A stretch of 5,556 nt of DNA from Acidobacteriaceae bacterium (GTDB lineage: Bacteria; Acidobacteriota; Terriglobia; Terriglobales; Acidobacteriaceae), in contig JASHTU010000337.1 in NCBI GenBank assembly GCA_030040395.1, positions 1 to 5,556 of the forward strand, written 5' to 3'. Of this stretch, positions 1 to 5,556 are shown piece after piece. Position 1 is the first letter of the stretch, and each line of letters begins with the position of its first letter. The translations under genes and the position numbers were made by a program. Under the pieces are notes generated by a model. That model ran no database searches. It saw only the letters and a list, made by a program, of their open reading frames with translations, and had not been told where the DNA came from.

Positions 1-1
1 C

Positions 2-160
2 CGCGACGGCGACCAAACCCTCTGGCTCACCGACATTTCTCTCAGCGCCCCCGATCCGCAGACCTTCCAAGTTCCGGCCGGTTACCACATTGTGGACCAC
101 CGCTCGCCCCAGCCGCTGACCCAACCGTTGATCCGCCCAGGGGAGGACCAGCCTCAGTAA
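2..160 (+). CDS. C-terminal end of an unnamed, probably exported protein (5' partial)
   Basis: An open frame enters from the left edge and stops at TAA 158-160, giving 52 residues. It begins RDGDQTLWLTDIS and contains DPQTFQVPAGYHIVD, then a Pro/Gln-rich tail ending PGEDQPQ. A 'PDPxxFxxPxGYxIVD' segment near the C-terminus is, from memory, common in secreted proteins of unknown function in Acidobacteriota, where a beta-stranded domain ends in this way. That resemblance is a recollection, not a search result. The codons favour G or C at the third position, as in the receptor gene downstream, which supports real coding. The start, any signal peptide and the main domain lie outside the window, so no function can be given. 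No clear terminator hairpin with a T-tract follows the stop. Confidence 0.7.
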   Translation, partial: RDGDQTLWLTDISLSAPDPQTFQVPAGYHIVDHRSPQPLTQPLIRPGEDQPQ

Positions 161-241
161 CGGCAAATGCATCCCCGCCTCCTCGCCCCGCCCTTGCAAC
201 CGGTAGCGCCCCGTCCTCCCCGGCAAACCCGCTATATTCCA

Positions 242-406
242 TCAAATTAGCGACTCCTCATTGCCGGTCAGCCGTGTTCCAGCGATTGTGCATGGCCCCG
301 CGCCAGGCCCTTTGGGGGGCGAATTCAGGAGCTTCTTGTCGGTGACCCCAGGAAACCGTTTTACCACGTATGTTGGTACAAAGGAACTACCCCCTTGACA
401 TTGCAT
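242..406 (-). CDS. Possible small protein of 54 aa, antisense in the intergenic region (uncertain)
   Basis: On the minus strand an ATG at 406-404 opens a 54-codon frame ending in TGA at 244-242. It starts MQCQGGSSFVPTYVVKR and ends RLTGNEESLI, with a Pro/Gly-rich middle (SPPKGPGAGP). It has no membrane segment and no domain I recognise. In favour: the ATG is preceded by AAAAGGTGGAGAT, a purine-rich sequence resembling a Shine-Dalgarno site, and the frame occupies DNA not used by any plus-strand gene. Against: it is short, its codons are less GC3-biased than the neighbours, and no clear minus-strand promoter is seen. The same bases also read as a plus-strand promoter (TTGACA/TTTAAA), so the purine run may simply be the complement of a -10 region. 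The TGA overlaps the ATG of a further minus-strand frame (TGATG), but that frame runs antisense to the 5' partial gene and looks like a shadow. Confidence 0.25.
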   Translation of the reverse strand: MQCQGGSSFVPTYVVKRFPGVTDKKLLNSPPKGPGAGPCTIAGTRLTGNEESLI

Positions 407-422
407 ATCTCCACCTTTTAAA
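395..422 (+). promoter_or_regulatory. Candidate sigma70-type promoter for the receptor gene
   Basis: A perfect -35 hexamer TTGACA (395-400) is followed after 16 bases by TTTAAA (417-422), a moderate -10. It sits in the AT-richer part of the gap. If used, transcription would start near 429-430 and leave a leader of roughly 310 bases before the ATG at 743, which is long. I found no better -35/-10 pair between 430 and 742. The alternative reading is that these bases are the start region of the antisense small ORF. Confidence 0.35.
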
Positions 423-466
423 GTTCGGTCCCGTTGTGGAATTTTGATTATTGAAACACGACTATC

Positions 467-501
467 GCGGGTTGCTGGGAAATTTATGGGCAGTTGCCCG
501 C
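467..501 (+). other. Imperfect hairpin in the receptor leader
   Basis: GCGGG (467-471) pairs with CCCGC (497-501). Two G-T wobbles and one T-T mismatch follow, then CTG (475-477) pairs with CAG (491-493), leaving a 13-base loop. An alternative smaller hairpin, GGGC-AGTT-GCCC at 488-499, uses part of the same bases, so the two folds exclude each other. It lies just downstream of the predicted transcription start. No T-tract follows directly, so it is not an obvious terminator. The function is unknown. Confidence 0.3.
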
Positions 502-515
502 ATTGCAAGCTCTGG

Positions 516-535
516 TTTTAGAGAATTCTGAAAAA
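516..535. promoter_or_regulatory. AT-rich imperfect palindrome, possible regulator site
   Basis: A central perfect 8-base palindrome AGAATTCT (522-529) is flanked symmetrically by TTTT (516-519) and AAAA (532-535), with two unmatched bases on each side. The result is a 20-base dyad of the form TTTT-nn-AGAATTCT-nn-AAAA. Such symmetry in a GC-rich setting would suit a dimeric DNA-binding protein. It lies downstream of the candidate promoter, where a repressor could act. No known operator consensus is recognised. Confidence 0.25.
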
Positions 536-717
536 AATCAAGGTACGGATAAAGCGGTTGGGGAAAAACCCTTGAGAACGCCACCTGCCCCGGGCGCAAT
601 CACGGTGGCGCACCCCAAATCCGCATGGTTCCCCCGAAATGACGTTGTCGGCGAAACCACGCGACCCGCGTTCCTCTGCTTAAAAGCAAGGCCGTCGGTC
701 GATATCGATTCGAAAAG

Positions 718-737
718 GCTGCCCCTGGCAGCGGAGG
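718..737 (+). promoter_or_regulatory. Hairpin abutting the Shine-Dalgarno site of the receptor gene
   Basis: GCTGCC (718-723) and GGCAGC (727-732) form a perfect 6-bp stem with a CCT loop. The next base begins GGAGG (733-737), a strong ribosome-binding site five bases before ATG 743. This Shine-Dalgarno sequence decides the start of the receptor. The hairpin touches it without covering it, so it could shape ribosome access or simply be chance in GC-rich DNA. Confidence 0.55.
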
Positions 738-742
738 TCACC

Positions 743-3700
743 ATGTCGAACTACCACCAAAGCCTTTGTTCATTGCAACTGCGGTTGCAAACTCCAACCC
801 ATCCCCATGCCGCTTCAAGCACCCTCGCGCCCCTCGCACGATGCTGCGCGCCTCTTGCCTGTTGCATTTTCGCGCTTCTCCTCGTTCTTTTCTCGGCCCC
901 CAGCCTCTTCGCGCAGGCCACCGGCGCCATCGCCGGCCACGTCGCCGACCCAACCGGCGCGGTGATCCCAGGGGCAGCCGTCCTGCTCACCGACGAGGGC
1001 ACGGGCACGGAGCGCTCCACCGTCACCACCAGCTCCGGCGACTACACCTTCCCTGACGTCCCGCCCGGCGTCTATAGCATTCAAGCCACGCATTCCGGCT
1101 TCAACGCCGCCGTGAGCCAACACGTGGAGCTGCAGGTTGGGCAATCGTTGACCCAGAACTTCGCGCTCCAGGTCGGCGCGGCCACGCAAACCGTCACCGT
1201 CACCTCCGCGGGCACCCTCCTCCAGACGCAAAACACCGCGCTCGGCACCGTGGTTCCTCAGGAGACCGTCACCCAAATGCCGGTGGACAACCGGAACATC
1301 CTGAACCTGGTCGCAGTTTCGGCGAACACCAATGTCGTTTCACCGGAGCAGGGCCAGGGCGTCTCGCGGTTGGGTGGCGCCCGTGCGGAGGAGTCGATCT
1401 CGGTGGGTGGCTCGCGCATCATGTTCGACCACTACACCCTCGACGGCATCAACAATTCCGACCCGGACTTCAATACCTACATTGTGCAGCCCAGCATCGA
1501 CGCCATTCAGGAATTTAAGGTGCAAACCGGCGTCTATCCCGCCCAATACGGCTACAACGCCACCCAGGTCAACGTGGTCTCCAAGAGCGGCACCAACAAC
1601 TATCACGGCACGCTGTTCGACTTCGTCCGCAATAACTACGCCGACGCGCTCGGGTATGACTACAACTACCCCACTCCTCTCCCCACCGTGCTCCCCTATA
1701 AATACAACGACTACGGATTCGTACTCGGCGGGCCGCTCTCGATTCCTCACGTCTTCAATGGCAAGAACCGCTTCTTTTTCATGGTCAACGACGAATGGTA
1801 TTCCCAGGTCAATTTCACGGAATCCGCGAGAACCCAGCCGTCGGCGGCCGAGTTGGGCGGCGATATGAGCGGTTACACCGGAAGTGGCACATCCGTCATC
1901 CCCATCTATGATCCCGCCACCGGCAACGCCGATGGCACGGGCCGGACACAGTTCCCGGGCAATATCATTCCCGCGAGCCGCATCGATCCCATCTCCCTCA
2001 AGTTCATCCAGTTGTTCGACGAACCGGCCCAGAACAGCAGTACCTCAAACAATTACACCTACCTCACCCAAGGCAGGGACGATCACGACGGCTTTAACGT
2101 GCGCGGCGATTTCTACCAGTCGGCCAAGTCGCAGTTTGCTTTCCGCTTCAGCAATGGCAGCGAAGTCAACCCGTCGGCCGGCTTCACCACGGCGGGTGGA
2201 ACAGCCGGAAGCAAGATCATCACCAACTACTACCAGTACATGGGCTCCCACACCTGGACCATCTCGCCCACGGTCGTCAACGTGGCCACCTTCGGCTATA
2301 CCAAGTTTTACAATGCTCTCGGCCTCTATTCGCAAGGCACGGACGACCAGGTGGCCAAGCTCGGGATTCCCGGCCTTTCCCCCGGAGCTCCCGCCACCTG
2401 GGGCATCCCCGCGGTTGGCTTTACCGACGATATCTTCAGCGGGCTTGGCGACAGCTCCGACGGCCCCTATGACACCGCCGACCCCAATACCTCGATCAGC
2501 GACAACATCACCTGGGTGCACGGCAAGCACTCCGTCGACCTCGGTTTCGAATACGAGCGGCAAATCTTCAATGAGTATGGCAACCAGGAATCGCGCGGCA
2601 ACTTCACCTTCCTGCCCAACGCCACCGCGCAGGTCCTTACGCCTGGGTCCACGGTTTCAGGAACCGGCTCCGCCTTCGCCGACTTCCTGCTCGGCGAAAT
2701 TCAACAAGACGTCTATGCGGTCTCCGTCGCGCAGGCCAATTACGTGCGCAACGTCGAGGCCGCCTACATCGATGACAACATCAAGCTCACCCCCAGGCTC
2801 ACCGTGACCCCCGGCGTGCGCTATGAGCTCACCCCGCCCTGGTACAGCACCCTGGGCCAGGAGTTCATCGTCGATCTGCAAACCAACAACTCGCCCATCG
2901 ATCCCGCCGTTTCCGGGCCGGAGCCTGAAAACGTTTGGCCCATCTTTATGCGCGAGGGCGAATGCGCGAATGCCTATCAGGGGATTAACATCACCTGGAC
3001 GGAGGGCGCAGGCAATGACCCCAGCAATCCCAATGCCCCTGTGATTCCCGGGCCGGAGTGCGCCAACGGCGACTACCCCAGTTCGCTGGTGGCCACCGAC
3101 TACACCAATTGGGCGCCTCGCATCGGCCTTTCCTATGCGCCGAGCAGCACCGTGGTCATTCGCGCCGGCTACGGCATCTTTTTCGACCATGACACCGCCA
3201 ACTCCCGCTTCGATGTGGCCCGCAACCTGGCCGGGCGTGTCACGCTGCTCTCCGGCGCCGGGTCCGCGGGCGTAGCCACCATCGACTGGGAAAACGCCAT
3301 CGCCACCGGCCAGGGCGCCGTCGTCCCGTACCCTTACTCGTACTCGAATCAGTACGCCAACCGGACCGAAAACACCGAGCAATATCTGCTTGATATTCAG
3401 AAGCAGTTGGGCACAAACTGGCAGTTCGAAGCCGGCTATATGGGCTCCCTCAGCCACCACCTCGCGGGGTTCCGCAATCCCGATTATTCGATTCCCTACG
3501 GAGAGCTCGGCCCCGCCGGGTACTATCCGGCAGGGGTAACCTCGACGACCCCGGGGACCACGGCGAGCAGGGGGACCTGCGATCAGGTGTCGATCGTCGA
3601 TTGCGGCGGGCCGAAAAGCATCCTGGATCGTTCGCCCTACCCGAACTATGAAGTGATTCAGTTGGTGCACGACATCGGCCTGGCCCGCTACAACGCCTTC

Positions 3701-4435
3701 AGTTTCCAGGTGAATAAGCGCTTCAGCAACGGCTTCAACCTCATCAGCTCCTACACTTACTCGAAATCGCTCGACGACACCAGCGGCATCCGCACCCAAT
3801 CGTCGAGGCTCTTCCCGCAAAGCGACCTCTGCATCATCTGCGAGTACGGCCCTTCGGACTTCGATACTCGCCATCGCGTGGTGGCCTCGCTCATTTACGA
3901 CCTGCCCGTCGGCGCCGGCAGGATGTGGAATCCCTCCTCGAAGGCCTTGAATGCTGTGATCGGCGGCTGGGAATTCTCCACCCTCGGCACCCTCCAGACC
4001 GGCGTGCCCTTTAACATGACCTACAACGACGACGACGCCCAAACCAATACCATTGAGGGCGGCACCTATCCCACCCGGCCGAATTACGTTCCGGGCCAAC
4101 CCTTTATCATGCCCAGCCCAACAGCCGGAAAAAGCGGCCAATGGGTGAATCCCGCGGCCTGGCAGGAGCCGGCCCCGGGTTTCATCGGCGACACCAACCG
4201 CAATATGCTTTACGGACCGGGCTACCAAGACTTCGATATGTCCCTCGACAAAAACTTCGTCATGCCCTTCAACGAACACCAGCAGTTCCAAATCCGTTTT
4301 GACGCGTTCAATGCCCTCAACCACGTCAATTTCGGCCTGCCAAATGATGCTTTCGAAGCGTCGAACGCCGGCAAGATCACAGGCACAAATGGAAATGCGC
4401 GGGAACTGCAGCTAGCTGCCAGGTACACGTTCTAG
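743..4435 (+). CDS. TonB-dependent receptor with carboxypeptidase-regulatory-like domain (Oar-like)
   Basis: This encodes an outer-membrane beta-barrel expected to bind or import a large substrate using energy from TonB-ExbB-ExbD; the substrate is unknown, with oligosaccharides or other polymers often proposed for this family. Translation from ATG 743 gives 1230 aa, normal for the family. The start is chosen because GGAGG lies five bases upstream and a signal peptide follows. Residues 1-57: a long N-region, then a hydrophobic core FALLLVLFSAPSLFA, with cleavage likely at LFA|QA or AQA|TG. Residues 61-145: a carboxypeptidase-regulatory-like beta-sandwich (GAIAGHVADPTGAVIPGA, then SGDYTFPDVPPGVYSI). 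Residues 149-154, QTVTVT, could serve as TonB box. About 174-290: plug, with PVDNRNILNL, the LDGINN segment and SKSGTNNYHGTLFDF. The rest is barrel, ending with FDAFNALNHVNFGLPN (1186-1201) and the final strand LAARYTF, whose terminal Phe suits BamA recognition. The mature part has six cysteines in three close pairs: 741/773, 946/954 and 1030/1033. The frame is intact and no TonB-system genes are adjacent. Confidence 0.93.
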   Translation: MSNYHQSLCSLQLRLQTPTHPHAASSTLAPLARCCAPLACCIFALLLVLFSAPSLFAQATGAIAGHVADPTGAVIPGAAVLLTDEGTGTERSTVTTSSGDYTFPDVPPGVYSIQATHSGFNAAVSQHVELQVGQSLTQNFALQVGAATQTVTVTSAGTLLQTQNTALGTVVPQETVTQMPVDNRNILNLVAVSANTNVVSPEQGQGVSRLGGARAEESISVGGSRIMFDHYTLDGINNSDPDFNTYIVQPSIDAIQEFKVQTGVYPAQYGYNATQVNVVSKSGTNNYHGTLFDFVRNNYADALGYDYNYPTPLPTVLPYKYNDYGFVLGGPLSIPHVFNGKNRFFFMVNDEWYSQVNFTESARTQPSAAELGGDMSGYTGSGTSVIPIYDPATGNADGTGRTQFPGNIIPASRIDPISLKFIQLFDEPAQNSSTSNNYTYLTQGRDDHDGFNVRGDFYQSAKSQFAFRFSNGSEVNPSAGFTTAGGTAGSKIITNYYQYMGSHTWTISPTVVNVATFGYTKFYNALGLYSQGTDDQVAKLGIPGLSPGAPATWGIPAVGFTDDIFSGLGDSSDGPYDTADPNTSISDNITWVHGKHSVDLGFEYERQIFNEYGNQESRGNFTFLPNATAQVLTPGSTVSGTGSAFADFLLGEIQQDVYAVSVAQANYVRNVEAAYIDDNIKLTPRLTVTPGVRYELTPPWYSTLGQEFIVDLQTNNSPIDPAVSGPEPENVWPIFMREGECANAYQGINITWTEGAGNDPSNPNAPVIPGPECANGDYPSSLVATDYTNWAPRIGLSYAPSSTVVIRAGYGIFFDHDTANSRFDVARNLAGRVTLLSGAGSAGVATIDWENAIATGQGAVVPYPYSYSNQYANRTENTEQYLLDIQKQLGTNWQFEAGYMGSLSHHLAGFRNPDYSIPYGELGPAGYYPAGVTSTTPGTTASRGTCDQVSIVDCGGPKSILDRSPYPNYEVIQLVHDIGLARYNAFSFQVNKRFSNGFNLISSYTYSKSLDDTSGIRTQSSRLFPQSDLCIICEYGPSDFDTRHRVVASLIYDLPVGAGRMWNPSSKALNAVIGGWEFSTLGTLQTGVPFNMTYNDDDAQTNTIEGGTYPTRPNYVPGQPFIMPSPTAGKSGQWVNPAAWQEPAPGFIGDTNRNMLYGPGYQDFDMSLDKNFVMPFNEHQQFQIRFDAFNALNHVNFGLPNDAFEASNAGKITGTNGNARELQLAARYTF

Positions 4436-4445
4436 CCCTAGGCGC

Positions 4446-4480
4446 CCCATCCTTGCCGCGTTCTCTGCGGCAAGGATGGG
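4446..4480 (+). terminator. Perfect 14-bp stem-loop after the receptor gene
   Basis: CCCATCCTTGCCGC (4446-4459) is exactly complementary to GCGGCAAGGATGGG (4467-4480), with a 7-base loop GTTCTCT. It begins 10 bases after the receptor stop codon, as expected for an intrinsic terminator. The downstream tract is TTCTCCC, not a run of T, so release may be weak. It may instead work with Rho or protect the 3' end of the mRNA. Confidence 0.75.
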
Positions 4481-4689
4481 TTCTCCCAAACCACGGTCCA
4501 TCTCCAACCGGAAATTTGCGCCATTTCCCCCGGCCTTTCCAACCCCTGCACCATTTATTTTCAAGCACTTGCAAATCGCGTCAGGGAGTGGGTCCCATCC
4601 AACTCTCAGACGCGACAAGGCGCCAGATTTGAAGAGGCCGACGCTATCGAATTGGTCCATCGATCGCCGAAGCCGGTTGGTCAAAGATG
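4481..4689. other. Non-coding spacer between the receptor and the next transcription unit
   Basis: No convincing gene is seen on either strand. The first half is pyrimidine-rich with a short AT stretch (CCATTTATTTTC, about 4551-4562). Near the end, TTGGTC occurs twice in the same orientation at 4652-4657 and 4677-4682, 25 bases apart, just before the candidate -10 element. The pair could be an activator site or chance. Confidence 0.5.
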
Positions 4690-4699
4690 TGCTATAAAT
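4690..4699 (+). promoter_or_regulatory. Extended -10 promoter candidate for the downstream membrane-protein genes
   Basis: TGCTATAAAT matches the extended -10 pattern TGnTATAAT closely (TG at 4690-4691, TATAAA at 4693-4698). No good -35 hexamer lies 16-18 bases upstream, which is usual for extended -10 promoters. Transcription would begin near 4705, about 47 bases before the ATG at 4752. It lies after the receptor stem-loop, so the downstream genes probably form their own unit. Confidence 0.5.
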
Positions 4700-4751
4700 G
4701 GGTCGGCACACGAGTGGTTGATCGTGCGTGTGGTTTAAAAGGGGGTCTCCC

Positions 4752-5405
4752 ATGGGCCCGGCTGCTTTCCCTTCGAAAGGCGCCCAAGCCAGGCGCAAAG
4801 CCGATGGAATCCTCGGAGAGATTTACGCAAACGACCCCCCGCGCAACCTCCTCTCCGTCCGTTGGCCTACAATTCCCGGCGCCTATGCCAGCGCCGATTA
4901 CACCCCGGAGGAATTTGCCCGCGCCTGGGAGTTGACCGGCGTTCAACTGGCGGAGCCGCGCCCCTCCGCCGTCGCCTCCGGAATCATAGGCTTTGCCGTT
5001 TTTATGTTTTTGCTTTTGGTTCTGGTCCATAGCAAAAGGTTTGGTTACGCGGGCTATGACGCTCATAAACCCCTCGCCGCCGATAGCGCCGCCACCCTCC
5101 ACAACGTGCAACTGCTTGACCGCAAGTACGGACTACTGGCCGCCGACCTCTGCGCCGCCGGCGCCGACGATTATCTTCGCTCGGTTACCCAGCACCGGTT
5201 CGCTTGGGACGACAACGACACCCCCAGCGACTTGTTCGACAGCTTCAGCAACGTCCTCACTGCCCCCGGCGTGCTCACGATGATCTCCGGCAAAGCCAGG
5301 ATTTCGAATGGATTCGGCGACTTTCATCCCGTCGAGTTATTCTGCAACTTCGACACACAAAGCAGAGAAGTCCTCTCTTACGCATGGCTGGACCGCGGCC
5401 AGTAA
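4752..5405 (+). CDS. Single-span membrane protein with two-cysteine C-terminal domain, function unknown
   Basis: ATG 4752 is preceded by AGGGGG with six bases of spacing and gives 217 aa. A GTG at 4728 would add eight residues but has no ribosome-binding site. Residues 1-72 are hydrophilic, with basic residues near the start (ARRK) and a PEEFARAWELTGV helix. Residues 73-93 (AVASGIIGFAVFMFLLLVLVHS region) form one membrane span, followed by SKRFGYAGYD. The C-terminal part, about 113-212, reads LLDRKYGLLAADLC, GADDYLRSVTQHRFAWDD, PGVLTMISGKARISNGFGDF and ELFCNFDTQSREVLSY. It has two cysteines, C134 and C199, that could form a disulfide if the domain faces the periplasm; flanking charges do not settle the orientation. 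The 'NGFG...CNFDTQ' ending resembles, from memory, uncharacterised acidobacterial proteins. The function is not known. The next gene starts 39 bases after the stop, suggesting an operon. Confidence 0.75.
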   Translation: MGPAAFPSKGAQARRKADGILGEIYANDPPRNLLSVRWPTIPGAYASADYTPEEFARAWELTGVQLAEPRPSAVASGIIGFAVFMFLLLVLVHSKRFGYAGYDAHKPLAADSAATLHNVQLLDRKYGLLAADLCAAGADDYLRSVTQHRFAWDDNDTPSDLFDSFSNVLTAPGVLTMISGKARISNGFGDFHPVELFCNFDTQSREVLSYAWLDRGQ

Positions 5406-5444
5406 AGGCGCGCCGATTTTCGATCGCCGCTCTCTCCTCGCCGA

Positions 5445-5556
5445 ATGAAGTTTCTCCTCGCCATTTTCGCCATCGCCATCGTCGCCGCTGCGTTCTATGC
5501 CGACGTGAAATGGCGGCAGTGGATCGCCGCGCGCCGGCGCGACAGAACGCACGGTG
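5445..5556 (+). CDS. N-terminus of a small membrane-anchored or exported protein (3' partial)
   Basis: ATG 5445 opens a frame that runs off the right edge after 37 codons. It starts MKFLLAIFAIAIVAAAFYAD, a single hydrophobic segment of about 18 residues, followed by the basic stretch KWRQWIAARRRDRTHG. With one basic residue before the span and many after it, this may be an N-out anchor leaving the basic tail in the cytoplasm, or a signal peptide cleaved around AFYA. Only a fragment is seen, so neither can be decided. No Shine-Dalgarno sequence is visible in the preceding pyrimidine-rich CTCTCTCCTCGCCGA. The start therefore rests on the ATG and the immediate hydrophobic segment, and translation may depend on coupling to the gene 39 bases upstream, which is in the same frame. 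No function can be assigned. Confidence 0.55.
   Translation, partial: MKFLLAIFAIAIVAAAFYADVKWRQWIAARRRDRTHG

Larger units (their letters stand above)
161..742. other. Intergenic region and probable leader of the receptor gene
   Basis: This 582-base gap separates the upstream gene from the chosen receptor start. Bases 161-340 are GC-rich and show only a GC-rich inverted segment around 294-321 (GCCCC and GGGGGC arms) without a T-tract. Bases about 345-540 are clearly AT-richer than both neighbours and hold a promoter candidate, a possible antisense small ORF, a hairpin and a palindrome, listed separately. Bases 540-742 hold short inverted repeats: TGCTTAAAAGCA at 677-688, the perfect palindrome TCGATATCGA at 699-708, and a hairpin at 718-732 next to the receptor's ribosome-binding site. 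The receptor frame stays open back to a TTG at 494, but that extension does not look like a receptor N-terminus. I see no tRNA and no recognised riboswitch. Confidence 0.6.

Noticed and set aside
42..242. Minus-strand frame whose ATG overlaps the TGA of the small antisense ORF (TGATG)
   Set aside because: It runs antisense through the 5' partial gene and has a Gly/Ala/Arg-rich shadow composition. The overlap alone is weak evidence of coupling.
488..507. Sigma54-like promoter (GGG...TTGCA)
   Set aside because: The spacing between GG and GC does not match the required GG-N10-GC arrangement.
515..523. GTTTTAGAG resembling the start of a type II CRISPR repeat
   Set aside because: There is a single copy, no repeat-spacer pattern, no tracrRNA partner and no cas genes in the window. 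It is a nine-base chance match inside the AT-rich dyad.
494..742. In-frame upstream extension of the receptor (83 codons from a TTG)
   Set aside because: The peptide is hydrophilic with no signal-like character, the TTG lacks a good ribosome-binding site, and ATG 743 has GGAGG at ideal spacing followed by a signal peptide.
842..868. Cysteines in the signal region (RCCAPLACC) as a lipoprotein lipobox
   Set aside because: The cysteines precede the hydrophobic core instead of following it, and no L-(A/S)-(G/A)-C pattern sits at the cleavage site.
1884..2807. 307-codon plus-strand frame (and a similar one at 1332-1868) overlapping the receptor
   Set aside because: These are Ser/Pro/Thr/Arg-rich off-frame shadows of the receptor gene with no recognisable domains.
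2657..4324. 555-codon open frame on the minus strand within the receptor gene
   Set aside because: It lies wholly antisense to a clearly recognised receptor. Its Gly/Val/Ala/Arg-rich composition is what the complement of GC-rich coding DNA gives, and no domain or ribosome-binding site is seen.

Overview
The window looks like chromosomal DNA from a GC-rich member of the Acidobacteriota (probably Terriglobia). This is inferred from protein style. The dominant gene encodes an Oar-like TonB-dependent receptor with an N-terminal carboxypeptidase-regulatory-like domain, a family greatly expanded in that phylum. The 5' partial gene ends in a 'DPxxFxVPxGYxIVD' tail that I associate with secreted acidobacterial proteins. 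No database search was possible, so the taxonomy is a judgement.

Layout, left to right. (1) 2-160, plus strand: the last 52 codons of an unnamed, probably exported protein. (2) 161-742: 582 bases without a confident gene. It holds an AT-richer patch (about 345-540) with a possible sigma70-type promoter (TTGACA/TTTAAA, 395-422). On the opposite strand the same patch holds a possible 54-codon ORF with a purine-rich ribosome-binding sequence. An imperfect hairpin, an AT-rich palindrome and a hairpin touching the receptor's Shine-Dalgarno sequence follow. (3) 743-4435, plus: the receptor, 1230 aa from the chosen ATG, with signal peptide, carboxypeptidase-like domain, plug and beta-barrel ending in Phe. 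(4) 4446-4480: a perfect 14-bp stem-loop, the likely end of the receptor transcript. (5) 4481-4751: non-coding, with an extended -10 promoter candidate at 4690-4699. (6) 4752-5405, plus: a 217-aa protein with one membrane span and a two-cysteine C-terminal domain, function unknown. (7) 5445-5556, plus: the start of a small membrane-anchored protein cut by the window end, probably cotranscribed with the gene before it.

How they work together: the receptor is a self-contained outer-membrane uptake or binding protein with its own leader and terminator. The two small membrane-protein genes form a separate short unit. Nothing visible ties them to the receptor beyond adjacency and shared orientation. 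I see no mobile element, CRISPR array, tRNA, rRNA, toxin-antitoxin or defence system, and no strong case for a new system. The points most worth checking are the antisense small ORF/promoter patch, the structured leader, and the paired cysteines of the receptor.
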